Source: Sphingomonas aurantiaca (GTDB lineage: Bacteria; Pseudomonadota; Alphaproteobacteria; Sphingomonadales; Sphingomonadaceae). From it: a stretch of 64,000 bases of DNA. The stretch lies in assembly GCF_003050705.1 (NCBI RefSeq), contig NZ_QAOG01000004.1, positions 62,001 to 126,000 on the forward strand, in the 5' to 3' direction. The notes beneath the pieces are model-generated. The model searched no databases. It saw only the letters and a list, made by a program, of their open reading frames with translations, and was not told the origin of the DNA. Each line of letters begins with the position of its first letter. Within the stretch, counting starts at the first letter, position 1. A program made the translations under genes and the position numbers. This document shows, in pieces, positions 19,498-28,818 of the stretch.

Positions 19498-20768
19498 CGA
19501 TGCGTGTATTGATCCTCGCGCACGGGCATCCCGCCTTCTCCACCGGCGGCGGCGAACAGGCCGCGCACGCGCTGTATGCGCGCCTGCTGGAACGCGACAA
19601 CGTTGCACCGGTGCTGGTCGCGCGCGCACCGCGCAGCGCGATCGGTCACGATGCGTCGTTCGGGGCGTTTCAGGCCAGCCCGACCGAGATCCTCGCCGAT
19701 CCCCCCGAGCAGGACCATTTCTCGCTGGAAAGCACGCAGTTCGCGGTGCTGGAGGCGATGGTCGAGCAATTGCTCGAGCGCTTCCGCCCCGACCTCGTCC
19801 ATATCGAGCATCTCGCCTATTGGAGCATCGACATCGTCGAGCTTCTCGGGCGGGCGGGCGTGCCGATCGTGCTGACGCTGCACGAATTCCTGCTGATCTG
19901 TCACCATGACGGGCAGATGATCAAGACCGACGGCCGGCTCTGCCGCGCCGAGTCGCCAGCGGCATGCGCGGCCTGTTTCCCGCACCACAGCGCGGGCGAA
20001 TTCTACCTGCGCAAGCGGATGATCCTCCAGCGTCTCGCCCCCATCGCCAGGTTCGTGTCGCCGAGCGCGTTCCTCGCCGACCGCTTCGTCGCCTGGGGTC
20101 TCGACCGCGCGCGCATCACGGTGATCGACAACCCGCTGTCGCCCGATGTGATCGCCCAGGGAAACGCGCCCGATCGCGGGGTGGCGGACGACGCCGATCG
20201 GCTGGCGATCCGGATCGGCTTCTTCGGACAGGTCAATCCCTACAAGGGGTTGGACGTGCTGCTCGGCGCGGTGTCGCAGATCCCGAAGCCGCTTCGCGCG
20301 TCGCTGTCGGTCGGGATCCACGGCGCGAACTTCGACGCGCAGGGCAGCGATTTCCGGGCGAAGATTGCCGCATTGCTTGAGGCGAACGCCGACGTGGTGG
20401 CCAATGAGGGGCGCTACGCCAATGGCGATGTCGTCGCGTTGATGCGCCAATATGACTGGATCGTGGTGCCCTCGATCTGGTGGGAGAACTCCCCCGTCGT
20501 GATCCAGGAGGCACTGGTCGCGCGCCGGCCGATCCTGTGCAGCGCGATCGGCGGGATGGCAGAGCGGGTCGCGCAGGGTGTCGGCGTCACGTTCCAGCCT
20601 GGCAGTGCGGCCGATCTCGCGCGGACGCTCGTCGCGATCATCACCGGGCGGATCGTCGCGCCCGATATGACGGCGGCCTGTGCGCCCGACGTCGAGGAAG
20701 CGCGCGTGACGCACTATGTTTCGGTGTTTGCGACGGCACTCGCTGCAGGACGCGCGCCGGCGGAATGA
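19494..20768 (+). CDS. Glycosyltransferase family 4 protein
   Basis: 424 residues. It begins VTMRVLILAHGHPAFSTGGG with the GGGEQAA loop of GT-B enzymes. The C-terminal half shows IGFFGQVNPYKGLDVLL, YDWIVVPSIWWENSPVVIQE and the GVTFQPGSAADLARTL nucleotide-sugar region. GTG is preferred over an ATG two codons later because AGGA is 9 bases before it and it overlaps the previous stop. The C-rich patch CRAESPAACAACFPHH could be a metal site. The acceptor is unknown; a polysaccharide role is likely from its neighbour. Confidence 0.9.
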   Translation: MTMRVLILAHGHPAFSTGGGEQAAHALYARLLERDNVAPVLVARAPRSAIGHDASFGAFQASPTEILADPPEQDHFSLESTQFAVLEAMVEQLLERFRPDLVHIEHLAYWSIDIVELLGRAGVPIVLTLHEFLLICHHDGQMIKTDGRLCRAESPAACAACFPHHSAGEFYLRKRMILQRLAPIARFVSPSAFLADRFVAWGLDRARITVIDNPLSPDVIAQGNAPDRGVADDADRLAIRIGFFGQVNPYKGLDVLLGAVSQIPKPLRASLSVGIHGANFDAQGSDFRAKIAALLEANADVVANEGRYANGDVVALMRQYDWIVVPSIWWENSPVVIQEALVARRPILCSAIGGMAERVAQGVGVTFQPGSAADLARTLVAIITGRIVAPDMTAACAPDVEEARVTHYVSVFATALAAGRAPAE

Positions 20769-20798
20769 AGCGGGCGTTCGTGCGGAACGCCACGTTCC

Positions 20799-20954
20799 GA
20801 TCCTCCCCCGCCAGGGGGAGGTGGCTGGCTCTTGCCGGACGGAGAGGGCGGTAAGCGACGTCCAGCGTCGCTCTGAAGGTGGCACGCGACGTCCAGCGTT
20901 GCGCGTCCCCCCCTCCGTCGCCTTCGGCGCCACCTCCCCCTGGCGGGGGAGGAT
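20799..20954. repeat. Repeat family A, inverted pair (copy A2)
   Basis: The left element begins GATCCTCCCCCGCCAGGGGG and the right element ends with its complement (CCCCCTGGCGGGGGAGGAT). Between them is a short segment with CGACGTCCAGCGT repeated twice. It lies between convergent genes, the same setting as A1. Confidence 0.8.
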
Positions 20955-20980
20955 GGGTATTCATCTCGACCGGACACGCA

Positions 20981-21010
20981 AAAAGGGCCGGGATCGCTCC
21001 CGGCCCTTTT
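20981..21010 (-). terminator. Bidirectional terminator of rplKA
   Basis: Perfect stem AAAAGGGCCGGGA/TCCCGGCCCTTTT with the loop TCGC and a T-run on either strand. It lies 114 bases past rplA on the minus strand, and may also end the glycosyltransferase transcript from the left. Confidence 0.8.
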
Positions 21011-21123
21011 CGATTTCAGCAGCAGGACAAGAATGAGTCCCGTCCTCGTCGGTCGCGGTTGCCCGCGCCGGCCGGCCTGTCGCCATACGTGGCTAGCGTT
21101 CGCTAGCCACGTGCGGCTCGGGC

Positions 21124-21816
21124 TTAGGCGCCAGCCACTTCGGTCGTGTCGACCTTGATGCCTGCACCCATGGTCGACGAGATCGCGACCTTCTTGACGT
21201 ACTTGCCCTTGGCGCCGGTCGGCTTGGCCTTGACCACTGCGTCGACCAGTGCGTCGAAGTTCGCGCGCAGATCTTCCGCCGGGAACGACGCCTTGCCGAT
21301 GCCCGAATGGATGATGCCGGCCTTCTCGACGCGGTATTCGATCTGACCGCCCTTGGCGGCTTCGACCGCGGCGGCGACGTTCATCGTCACCGTGCCGAGC
21401 TTCGGGTTCGGCATCAGGCCCTTCGGACCCAGCACCTTACCGAGGCGACCGACGATGCCCATCATGTCCGGGGTCGCGATGCAGCGATCGAAATCGATCG
21501 TGCCACCCTGGATGGTTTCCATCAGGTCTTCCGCGCCGACGACGTCTGCGCCTGCTGCAAGGGCCTCTTCAGCCTTTGCGCCGCGGGCGAACACGCCGAC
21601 GCGGACGGTCTTGCCGGTGCCCTTGGGCAGCGTGACGACGCCGCGGACCATCTGGTCTGCGTGACGCGGATCGACGCCCAGGTTCAGCGCGACTTCGATC
21701 GTCTCGTCGAACTTCGACGTGGCGCCCGACCGTGCGAGACCGATAGCCTCGTCGATGCCGTGCAGCTTGACGAGGTCGACCGTGATGGCCTTCTGCTTCT
21801 TGCTCAGCTTAGCCAT
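21124..21816 (-). CDS. rplA: 50S ribosomal protein L1
   Basis: 230 residues, the usual length. Contains [20 protein letters not shown] and the conserved [21 protein letters not shown] region. It binds 23S rRNA at the L1 stalk and, in many bacteria, represses its own operon. It follows rplK with a 4-base gap. Ends in a nearby strong terminator. Confidence 0.98.
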   Translation of the reverse strand: MAKLSKKQKAITVDLVKLHGIDEAIGLARSGATSKFDETIEVALNLGVDPRHADQMVRGVVTLPKGTGKTVRVGVFARGAKAEEALAAGADVVGAEDLMETIQGGTIDFDRCIATPDMMGIVGRLGKVLGPKGLMPNPKLGTVTMNVAAAVEAAKGGQIEYRVEKAGIIHSGIGKASFPAEDLRANFDALVDAVVKAKPTGAKGKYVKKVAISSTMGAGIKVDTTEVAGA

Positions 21817-21820
21817 GATA

Positions 21821-22252
21821 TCAGCCCTCCACCACTTCGAGGCCCATTGCGCGGGCGCTGCCTTCGATGATCTTCGTCGCAGCGTCGATATCGTTGGCGT
21901 TGAGGTCCTTCATCTTCGTCGTGGCGATCTCGCTCAGCTGCGAGCGCTTGATCTTGCCAGCGACGACCTTGCCCGGCTCCTTCGAACCCGACTTGAGACC
22001 AGCGGCCTCCTTGATCAGGTACGATGCCGGCGGGGTCTTGGTCTCGAACGAGAACGAGCGATCCGCATAGACCGTGATGACGGTCGGGATCGGCATGCCC
22101 TTCTTCAGTTCGCTCGTGCCGGCGTTGAACGCCTTGCAGAACTCCATGATGTTCACGCCGCGCTGACCCAGCGCAGGCCCGATCGGCGGCGCGGGCTTTG
22201 CCTCGCCTGCAGGCACCTGCAGCTTGATGTATCCGGTAATCTTTTTAGCCAT
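21821..22252 (-). CDS. rplK: 50S ribosomal protein L11
   Basis: 143 residues. The start [20 protein letters not shown] and the [19 protein letters not shown] segment are diagnostic. The start was chosen from conservation and from an AAAGAGAG ribosome site just upstream; the longer open frame is spurious. It forms the GTPase-associated stalk base. In many bacteria it follows secE-nusG directly; here it is separated from nusG by about 5.8 kb. Confidence 0.98.
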   Translation of the reverse strand: MAKKITGYIKLQVPAGEAKPAPPIGPALGQRGVNIMEFCKAFNAGTSELKKGMPIPTVITVYADRSFSFETKTPPASYLIKEAAGLKSGSKEPGKVVAGKIKRSQLSEIATTKMKDLNANDIDAATKIIEGSARAMGLEVVEG

Positions 22253-22339
22253 GTCACTCTCTTTATGTGAGCCTAGCGGTGATGGCGGCCATCTCGCGAC
22301 AGCCTCCCGCAATTCCAACAGTGAAGGTGGAAGCCGGCG

Positions 22340-22368
22340 CGCATAGCCGAAAACGCGCAGAGCGGCAA
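22340..22368 (-). promoter_or_regulatory. Sigma-70 promoter of rplKA
   Basis: On the minus strand TTGCCG and TATGCG are separated by 17 bases (CTCTGCGCGTTTTCGGC). The site is about 90 bases before the L11 start, which leaves room for a leader. Both boxes match the housekeeping consensus only partly. Confidence 0.5.
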
Positions 22369-22460
22369 CACCCTGCTGCGCCCCTCTCGCCTGGTGATCC
22401 CCGCTTATTGATACCCGCCTAGTGATACCCAATCGTCACACGCTGTCGCACAAATTAAAA

Positions 22461-22489
22461 CTGTAGCGAAACGGTCACCCGACTGTCGC
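22461..22489 (+). promoter_or_regulatory. Pho-box-like direct repeats before the TonB receptor
   Basis: Three 7-mers, CTGTAGC, CGGTCAC and CTGTCGC, start exactly 11 bases apart. This matches the spacing and CTGTCAC-like sequence of PhoB half-sites. A further CTGTCGC lies 18 bases upstream. CATAGG at 22498-22503 could be the -10 box. It predicts phosphate-starvation control of the downstream receptor. Confidence 0.5.
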
Positions 22490-22553
22490 CGCGCCGCCAT
22501 AGGTGCCGCCCCGGGGAGTGATGATCGACCGATCTCGCTAGGGGTTTTCAAGA

Positions 22554-24983
22554 ATGACGATGTTTTCTCGTACCGCCGCACGGCTGTTGTGCGGCGCTGT
22601 CGGCCCGGTCGCGGTCGCGGTCGCGGTCGCGGTCGGGTTCGTACCGGTCGCCGTATCGGCGCAATCTCTGGTCGCCAAGGACGCCGAGCCCGGCTCCCCC
22701 GCGCCGGTCGCCGCGCCCGAGCCCGTGCCGGCCGCCGGCCAGGACGACACGATCGTCGTCACCGGCACTGCCACGCGCTCGGTCGCGCAGATCAGCGGCG
22801 TCGACATGCAGAAGATCCTCCCCGGCGTCAGCCCGCTCAAGGCGTTGCAGACGCTGCCGGGCGTGACCTTCCTGACCGCCGATCCATGGGGCAACAACGA
22901 ACAGAACATCTCGCTGTTCGTCCACGGCTTCAACGCGCAACAGCTCGGCTACACGCTCGACGGCCTGCCGCTGGGCGACCAGAATTACGGCAATTACAAC
23001 GGCCTGTCGCCGCAACGTGCGATCATCTCGGAGAATGTCTCGCGCGTGACGCTGGCCAGCGGCGCGGGCGATCTGGGCACTGCATCGACCAGCAACCTCG
23101 GCGGCACGATCGACACCTTCTCGAGCGATCCGCGCAAGGAAATGGGCGTGCAGATCGACCAGACGCTCGGCAGCCATTCGACCTCGCGACTGTTCGCGCG
23201 GATCGACAGCGGCACCTTCGGCAACGGCAACAGCTTCTACATTTCGGGCTCGCGCCAGAAGGCGAAGGCGTGGGATTTCAACGGTATCCAGGGCGGGTAT
23301 CAGGCCAATGCGAAGTTCGTCCATGACGATTCCAACGGCAAGCTGACGCTCTACGCGGCCTATTCGGACAAGACCGAGCCGAACGAAGACTCGACCGTCA
23401 TCACCACCGCGACGCAAGGTACTGCGCCGTATGTCCGTCCGTTCAAGTTCCCCGACTTCCAGGGGATGCTCAACTATCTGAACTCGGGCGCGTACAAGGC
23501 CGACGGCTCCAACTACAGCAACTATTACGGCGTCGCCGCGCGGACCGATTATCTCGGCTACGTCAAATATGACTGGAACGTCAGCGACCGCGTGACCTTC
23601 TCGAACCAGGCCTATTACCATCATAATGACGGCGTCGGCATCATCGGCGGCCCGATCGACGTCGCCGGCCTGCCCAAGCTGTTCTCGTTCTATTATCCCG
23701 GCCAGAACCTGACGACGGTGTTCGGCGGATCGGGGCTGGCGACGCGGACGACCGAATATCGCATCGCCCGCGGTGGCCTCGTGTCGACCGTCGGCATCGA
23801 TCTCGGCGCGCATCACATCGAGTTCGGTGCCTGGTACGAGCATCAGAGCTCGTCGGCCTATCGCCGCTGGTATCCGTTCCCCGTCAACGACCCCACGACG
23901 CCGTATCAGCGTCCCCGCGACTCGCTGACTCCGCTGATCACGCAATATCATAGCGAAGTGCGCGTCGACGAATACCAGGCGCACATCCAGGATAGCTGGA
24001 AGCTGCTGCCGACCCTCACGCTCCAGGGCGGCGTCAAGAGCACGTTCCAGAACGCGTCGCAGCGCGTACCGACCCAGCCGATCCCGGGATCGTTCACCGG
24101 CTCGGTCGCGCTGCCGGTCGGCAAGATCGACACGCACAAATACTTCCTGCCGCAGCTTGGCGCGCTGTGGGATGCGACCGACACCGAGCAGGTGTTCGTC
24201 AACGTCCAGAAGAACATCCGCCAGTTCCAGACCAGTGCCGCCGCCGGCCTGTCGCCGTTCGCGCTCGGCAGCCAGGCTGCGTTCGATCTGTTCAAGGACA
24301 ATGTCGAGCCCGAGACGAGCTGGACGTACGAGGCGGGCCTCCGCTCGCATCACGCGCTCAGCCTTGGCCCGATCACCGGGTTCGAGGGCCAGATCAGCGT
24401 GTATCACGTCGATTTCAGCAACCGCCTGCTCGGCATCAGCCCGACGCCGGTGGTCACCGCGGTCGTCAGCGGCGCGGCGATCCTCCAGAATGTCGGCGCG
24501 GTGAAGACCGATGGCGTCGATATTGCGGGCACGATCCGGTTCGGCCCGCACTTCTCGTTCTACGACGCGCTGTCGTACAACAACTCGCGCTATGAGCAGG
24601 ACTATGTCAGCGGCACGACCACGGTCGGCACCGCGGGCAAGAAGGTGCCGGGCAGCCCCGACTGGCTCAACAAGTTCACCGCTTCGGCCAATTACGACAT
24701 CTTCGACGCGCAGCTCATCGGGGATTATATCGGCAAGCGGTACGCGACCTACACCAACGACCTGTCGGTAAAGTCCTACTTCACGCTGTCGGGCCGGATC
24801 GCCGCGCGCGTGCCCTTGTCGGAAGGGCAGATCGTCAAGACCGCGACGGTCAGCCTGAACGTGACGAACATCACCAACAAGCTCGCCGCCTCGACGCTTA
24901 GCATCGGTGCGGCGAGCGGCACGTTCAACCAGTTCCCGGTCGCCCCGCGCCAGGTCTTCGGCACGATCAGCGTCGGGTTCTGA
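22554..24983 (+). CDS. TonB-dependent outer membrane receptor
   Basis: 809 residues. A signal peptide (MTMFSRTAARLLCGAVGPVA, then a run of Val-Ala, ending VSAQS) precedes a TonB-box-like DDTIVVTG. The plug domain (LKALQTLPGVTF, ISLFVHGFNAQQLGYTLDG, IDTFSSDP) and a barrel ending ...GTISVGF with a terminal Phe follow. It imports an unidentified nutrient through the outer membrane with energy from TonB. The Pho-box-like promoter suggests a phosphate-linked substrate. In-frame GGTCGC repeats lie within the signal peptide region. Confidence 0.93.
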   Translation: MTMFSRTAARLLCGAVGPVAVAVAVAVGFVPVAVSAQSLVAKDAEPGSPAPVAAPEPVPAAGQDDTIVVTGTATRSVAQISGVDMQKILPGVSPLKALQTLPGVTFLTADPWGNNEQNISLFVHGFNAQQLGYTLDGLPLGDQNYGNYNGLSPQRAIISENVSRVTLASGAGDLGTASTSNLGGTIDTFSSDPRKEMGVQIDQTLGSHSTSRLFARIDSGTFGNGNSFYISGSRQKAKAWDFNGIQGGYQANAKFVHDDSNGKLTLYAAYSDKTEPNEDSTVITTATQGTAPYVRPFKFPDFQGMLNYLNSGAYKADGSNYSNYYGVAARTDYLGYVKYDWNVSDRVTFSNQAYYHHNDGVGIIGGPIDVAGLPKLFSFYYPGQNLTTVFGGSGLATRTTEYRIARGGLVSTVGIDLGAHHIEFGAWYEHQSSSAYRRWYPFPVNDPTTPYQRPRDSLTPLITQYHSEVRVDEYQAHIQDSWKLLPTLTLQGGVKSTFQNASQRVPTQPIPGSFTGSVALPVGKIDTHKYFLPQLGALWDATDTEQVFVNVQKNIRQFQTSAAAGLSPFALGSQAAFDLFKDNVEPETSWTYEAGLRSHHALSLGPITGFEGQISVYHVDFSNRLLGISPTPVVTAVVSGAAILQNVGAVKTDGVDIAGTIRFGPHFSFYDALSYNNSRYEQDYVSGTTTVGTAGKKVPGSPDWLNKFTASANYDIFDAQLIGDYIGKRYATYTNDLSVKSYFTLSGRIAARVPLSEGQIVKTATVSLNVTNITNKLAASTLSIGAASGTFNQFPVAPRQVFGTISVGF

Positions 24984-25194
24984 TCGCGGTCGAGTCCTCC
25001 CTTGGGCGGGGAGGGCTCGACACTGCGGTGCAGCCGCGGCGGGGCGATCACGAGGTCGCGGATGCGTACCGGTCATGGGGGTATGACCCGGCAGGTATCG
25101 ATCAAACCCGACCCAATAATCTCCGAGTGCGAACCATATTGTCGGCTAGCATCGACCGCGATCGGATCGAGCATCCGACGATATCGGGGGGATC

Positions 25195-25953
25195 ATGGTC
25201 AAACCTTTTCGCACGCTGCTTGCCGCGTTGTGCCTGTCGCTGCTCGCCGCCGCGCCTGCCTTTGCGCAGGAAAAGACCGGTGCGAAGCCCGGCTTCGTGC
25301 TCAAGCCTGGTACCGCGCGGGTCGTGCTGATGCGGCCGTCGATCCTGGTCGGCGCGCAGTCGACGGGCGGGATGTTCGAACCCAATGCCGACTGGACCGA
25401 TCAGGCGAAGGAAAACCTCGCCGCCGCGCTCGCGGCTGCGCAGACGGGGCTCGGCAACAGCGTCGTCGCCTATGCAGAGCCGGTCGGTGCGGACTCGGCG
25501 CGGGTGGCGGAATATCAGGAGCTGTTCGACGCGGTCGCGTCGTCGGTGATCGAGTATCAGTTCTTCGCGGGCAACCGCCTGCCGACCAAGAAGCGCAAGG
25601 ACCAGTTCGAATGGGGGCTCGGCCGCGAGGTCGGCGCGCTGCCAGGCCTGGCCAATGCGGATTACGCGCTGTTCATCACCACCGAGGATCATTTCGGTTC
25701 GACAGGGCGCAAGGTGCTGCAGCTCTTCGCGGCGATGGCGAACGTCGGCGTGACCGCTGGCGTCCACAAGGGGTTTGCCGGGCTCGTCGACCTGCGCACC
25801 GGCGACCTCGTCTGGTTGAACGCCGACATGCAGATGGGCGGCGACGTCTGCGATCCGGCGGGCGCGGGCAAGCGTGTCCGGCAGTTGTTCGAGGGCTTTC
25901 CGGGCAAACCGGTGGAGGCGCCCGTCTCCGGCACCCCCGCCGCGGTCCGCTGA
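25195..25953 (+). CDS. Exported protein of unknown function, first gene of an M48 cassette
   Basis: 252 residues. A signal peptide (MVKPFRTLLAALCLSLLAAA, cleavage after PAFA) precedes a soluble domain with VVLMRPSILVGAQSTGG, ADWTDQAKENLAAAL and ALFITTEDHFGSTGRKVLQL. I do not recognise the family. It is one base before the M48 protease gene and lies 211 bases after the TonB receptor. GGGGGG directly before the ATG is a likely ribosome site. The product is probably periplasmic; no lipobox cysteine is seen. Confidence 0.75.
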   Translation: MVKPFRTLLAALCLSLLAAAPAFAQEKTGAKPGFVLKPGTARVVLMRPSILVGAQSTGGMFEPNADWTDQAKENLAAALAAAQTGLGNSVVAYAEPVGADSARVAEYQELFDAVASSVIEYQFFAGNRLPTKKRKDQFEWGLGREVGALPGLANADYALFITTEDHFGSTGRKVLQLFAAMANVGVTAGVHKGFAGLVDLRTGDLVWLNADMQMGGDVCDPAGAGKRVRQLFEGFPGKPVEAPVSGTPAAVR

Positions 25954-25954
25954 C

Positions 25955-27136
25955 ATGCGCACTCACGTGGCAGCGCTGCTGCTCGGCGCGACGGTTTTCG
26001 CGAGCGGCGCGGCGGGTATGGCGACTGGCGCCGGCGACACGGGGCGGCTGGCGCTGCCGACCTATTCGCAGGCCTATACCCCGACCACGGTCGACGAACG
26101 CGGGGTGTGGATGGAGGCGGACGAGGACGAGCGACGGTTGCGCGAATCTCCATCGGTGATCCGGGATCCGGCGCTCAACGCCTATGTCCGCGGGGTATTG
26201 TGTCGCACCGTCGGGGACGATCGCTGCCGGTCCGTGCGGATCTATATCGAGCGGGTTCCCGCGTTCAACGCGTCGATGGCGCCCAACGGGACGATGATCG
26301 TCTGGTCGGGGCTGCTGCTCCGCGTGCGGAACGAGGCCGAGCTCGGCGCCATCCTGGGTCATGAATTCGGCCATTTCGAGCTGCGGCATAGCGTGCTGGG
26401 GTTCAGGAACCGGCGGAGCGGCACCGATCTGATGGCGTGGGCGTCGATCCTCATCCGCAACAGCGGCGACATCCAATATGCGGCGATCGGCCAGATCTAC
26501 GCCTTCGATCGCGCGCAGGAGCGCGAGGCCGACATGATCGGCTTCCGGTATCTCGCGCGGTCTTGCTATCCGGGCTCGGCCGCGGCCGATGTCTGGGACC
26601 ATATCATGGGCGAGTCCGACGCGACCGCGCTGGGGCGCAGGGGCAGGGCGCAGCATAAATATGTCGCGGGCTTCTTCGCTTCCCACCCGACCGAGCTTGC
26701 ACGGGCCACCTATCTGCGCGCCGCGTCGCTCGGGATCGCCGAGGCCAAGTCCGTCGTCGTCGATACGCATCAGGCGGCGATGGCGGCATGGTTGCCGATC
26801 TTCCTCAACGACCAGATCAAGCTCAACGATTTCGGCGGCAGCGAATATATCCTGGCGAACCTCGCCGCGGGCAGCGGCTGGACGACGCCGCTGCTCTACG
26901 CGCGCGGCGAGCTGTACCGCGAACGCGGCAATCCCCGCGATCTCGTCAGCGCGGCGCAATTCTACCAGGAGGCGATCGGTCGCGGCGATGCTCCGGTCGA
27001 AGCGTATCGCGGGCTCGGCCTCGCGCTGCTGCGCAACCAGCAGGCCGCCGAAGGGCAGGCCGCGCTCGCCACCTATCTCCGCCTGAAGCCGGCCGCGCCC
27101 GACGCCGCGCTCATCGCCACCCTGGTCTCGCAATGA
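25955..27136 (+). CDS. M48 family metalloprotease with C-terminal TPR-like region
   Basis: 393 residues. Signal peptide at the start; the zinc motif is HEFGH (residues 136-140, within ILGHEFGHFE) and a downstream EREADMIGFRYL gives the third ligand. Residues beyond about 290 form TPR-like helices (YRERGNPRDLVSAAQFYQEA). It is likely a periplasmic protease of the BepA/YfgC type. Start MRTHVAALLL follows the previous stop by one base. It overlaps the next gene if that gene starts at the earlier ATG. Confidence 0.9.
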   Translation: MRTHVAALLLGATVFASGAAGMATGAGDTGRLALPTYSQAYTPTTVDERGVWMEADEDERRLRESPSVIRDPALNAYVRGVLCRTVGDDRCRSVRIYIERVPAFNASMAPNGTMIVWSGLLLRVRNEAELGAILGHEFGHFELRHSVLGFRNRRSGTDLMAWASILIRNSGDIQYAAIGQIYAFDRAQEREADMIGFRYLARSCYPGSAAADVWDHIMGESDATALGRRGRAQHKYVAGFFASHPTELARATYLRAASLGIAEAKSVVVDTHQAAMAAWLPIFLNDQIKLNDFGGSEYILANLAAGSGWTTPLLYARGELYRERGNPRDLVSAAQFYQEAIGRGDAPVEAYRGLGLALLRNQQAAEGQAALATYLRLKPAAPDAALIATLVSQ

Positions 27137-27144
27137 GGAAGATC

Positions 27145-27741
27145 ATGTCCATCACGTATCGCACTGGGCTTTCGGCCCTGGCCGTGTTCGCGCTCGCCGC
27201 CCCCGCCATGGCCGGCAACACGCTCATTCCACCCGGTTTGCGCGTCGCGGTCGCCAAGTCCGCGATGACGGTGGTGCCGAGCATCGAATGGAACAAGCTG
27301 GGCGCGCGTCCGGGGCGCAATTCGGAGAGCTGGACGCAGGACGGCGACGATTTGAACGACCTCACCTTCTATGGCGGGATCGAGGCCGGCCGGCCGCTGT
27401 TCCGCGAGGTCGACAAGAAGAACCAGCCGCTGCCGAAGGTGTCGGCGACGATGCTGATCACCGATATCCCGGTGTTGCTCGAAAACAGCTACCGCGTCGC
27501 GCTGGGTGCGGCGTCGTTCAAGGTCGACCTCGTCGAGCCGCTGCCCTTTGCCGGCAACAAGGGGGTGCGCTTCACCTACAGCTTTTCGAAGCAGAACGAG
27601 ACGCTCCAGCGCCGCGGCGAGGCGCGCGGCGCGGTGATCGCGGGCAAGCTGTACCTGATCACCTATGAGGCGCCGGGCCTCTATTATTACGATCGCAGTG
27701 CCGCGGCGTTTCGGGCGGTGGCCGAGAGCGTGAGGCTGTAA
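27145..27741 (+). CDS. Exported protein of unknown function, third gene of an M48 cassette
   Basis: 198 residues. Signal peptide MSITYRTGLSALAVFALAAP with cleavage after AMA. The mature part contains WNKLGARPGRNSESWTQDGD, ALGAASFKVDLVEPLPFAGN and AGKLYLITYEAPGLYYYD. I do not recognise the family. The start with GAGGA upstream is preferred; an alternative start four codons earlier overlaps the protease stop as ATGA. Coupling with the protease gene suggests a shared job in the envelope. Confidence 0.72.
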   Translation: MSITYRTGLSALAVFALAAPAMAGNTLIPPGLRVAVAKSAMTVVPSIEWNKLGARPGRNSESWTQDGDDLNDLTFYGGIEAGRPLFREVDKKNQPLPKVSATMLITDIPVLLENSYRVALGAASFKVDLVEPLPFAGNKGVRFTYSFSKQNETLQRRGEARGAVIAGKLYLITYEAPGLYYYDRSAAAFRAVAESVRL

Positions 27742-28070
27742 CGGGCCGGGCCGAGGCAGCTTGGTACGGCCCGCCTACTAAGGCCCTATTGGCGCGGTCC
27801 CCAGACGCACCAACATTGTGCACTCTGTAGCCAACTGCGGACTACCCGGGACGCATCCCCTCTCCTGTCATCCTGACGAAAGTCAGGATCTCAAGCAGCT
27901 AGAACGGTGTCAGAGGTGCAGGTATTCACTAGGCCGCGTCTCGTGCGCCAAAACGCGACGCGGGAGTAAATCCCGCGTCGTCGGCCGGGCCGTTGGCCCG
28001 CCGGCCGGTCGAGGCCGTCTCAGGATCAGCTCGCGCTGATCCTGTGCGGCCGCAAGTAACGCTTTGCGCG
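27742..28070. other. Intergenic region between convergent genes, with repeats and a terminator
   Basis: About 330 bases. It holds a half family B hairpin (TCATCCTGACGAAAGTCAGG near 27870), a perfect hairpin AGGATCAGC/GCTGATCCT at 28021-28042, and the nusG terminator. No gene-like frame with a ribosome site was seen. Confidence 0.6.
27950..27980 (-). terminator. Intrinsic terminator of secE-nusG
   Basis: On the minus strand a perfect 10-bp stem (CGACGCGGGA/TCCCGCGTCG, loop of five) is followed by CGTTTTGG. It lies about 90 bases beyond the NusG stop. Confidence 0.65.
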
Positions 28071-28607
28071 TTACTTGCTTCTCTCGACCTGCTCGAACTC
28101 GAGCTCGACTGGCGTCGCGCGACCGAAGATCGACACCGACACCTTGACGCGGCTGCGGTCGAAATCGAGTTCCTCGACCAGGCCGTTGAAGGTCGCGAAC
28201 GGACCGTCGAGAACCTTGACCTGATCGCCGATCTCGTAGTCGACCTTGACCTTCTGCTTGGGGGCCGCGGCGGCCTCTTCCTTGCTGTTGAGCATCCGCG
28301 TGGCTTCCGCCTCGCTGATCGCCTGCGGCTTGCCCATGCTGCCAAGGAAGCCGGTCACCTTGGGCGTGTTCTTGACGAGGTGATACACGTCGTCGTTCAT
28401 GTTCAGCTTGGCGAGCACATAGCCCGGCATGAACTTGCGCTCGACCGCGATCTTCTTGCCGCGGCGGGCCTCGGTCGTGGTTTCGGTCGGGACTTCGATC
28501 TGCTCGACGAGCTGTTCGAGACCCATGCGGGTCGCCTCGGCCATGATCGAGTCGCGGACCTTGCCCTCGAAGCCCGAATAGGCGTGAATGATGTACCAGC
28601 GCGCCAT
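28071..28607 (-). CDS. nusG: Transcription termination/antitermination protein NusG
   Basis: 178 residues. The NGN domain (MARWYIIHAYSGFEGKVRDS, FMPGYVLAKLNM) is followed by an acidic linker and a KOW domain (IGDQVKVLDGPFATFNGLVEELD). It couples RNA polymerase to Rho and the ribosome. It follows secE by 13 bases. The loop before the KOW domain has the Ala/Lys-rich insert often seen in alphaproteobacteria. Confidence 0.98.
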   Translation of the reverse strand: MARWYIIHAYSGFEGKVRDSIMAEATRMGLEQLVEQIEVPTETTTEARRGKKIAVERKFMPGYVLAKLNMNDDVYHLVKNTPKVTGFLGSMGKPQAISEAEATRMLNSKEEAAAAPKQKVKVDYEIGDQVKVLDGPFATFNGLVEELDFDRSRVKVSVSIFGRATPVELEFEQVERSK

Positions 28608-28620
28608 GACGGAACCTTGC

Positions 28621-28818
28621 TTACTGAGCGAGTTTGAGGAGAGCGGAGACGATCGCTTGCAGGATCGAGTCGACGCCCAGGAAGAACAGCGCGAGGATCG
28701 TCGTCATGATCACCACCATCACGCCGGTCATCACTGTTTCGCGACGCGTCGGCCACGTGACCTTCGCGGTCTCGTTGCGGACCTGCTGGATGAATTCGAG
28801 AGGGGACGTTTTCGCCAC
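28621..28818 (-). CDS. secE: Preprotein translocase subunit SecE (GTG start)
   Basis: 65 residues. SPLEFIQQVRNETAKVTWPT is the amphipathic SecE signature, followed by one membrane helix (MTGVMVVIMTTILALFFLGV). It is the essential small subunit of SecYEG. Start is GTG within a longer open frame; the upstream frame has no similarity to SecE. Only a weak GAAGAA ribosome site precedes it. Confidence 0.95.
   Translation of the reverse strand: MAKTSPLEFIQQVRNETAKVTWPTRRETVMTGVMVVIMTTILALFFLGVDSILQAIVSALLKLAQ

Noticed and set aside
22548..25076. 842-codon minus-strand frame opposite the TonB receptor
   Set aside because: Arg/Asp/Ala-rich with no family motifs; it is the antisense shadow of a high-GC gene with clear receptor motifs.
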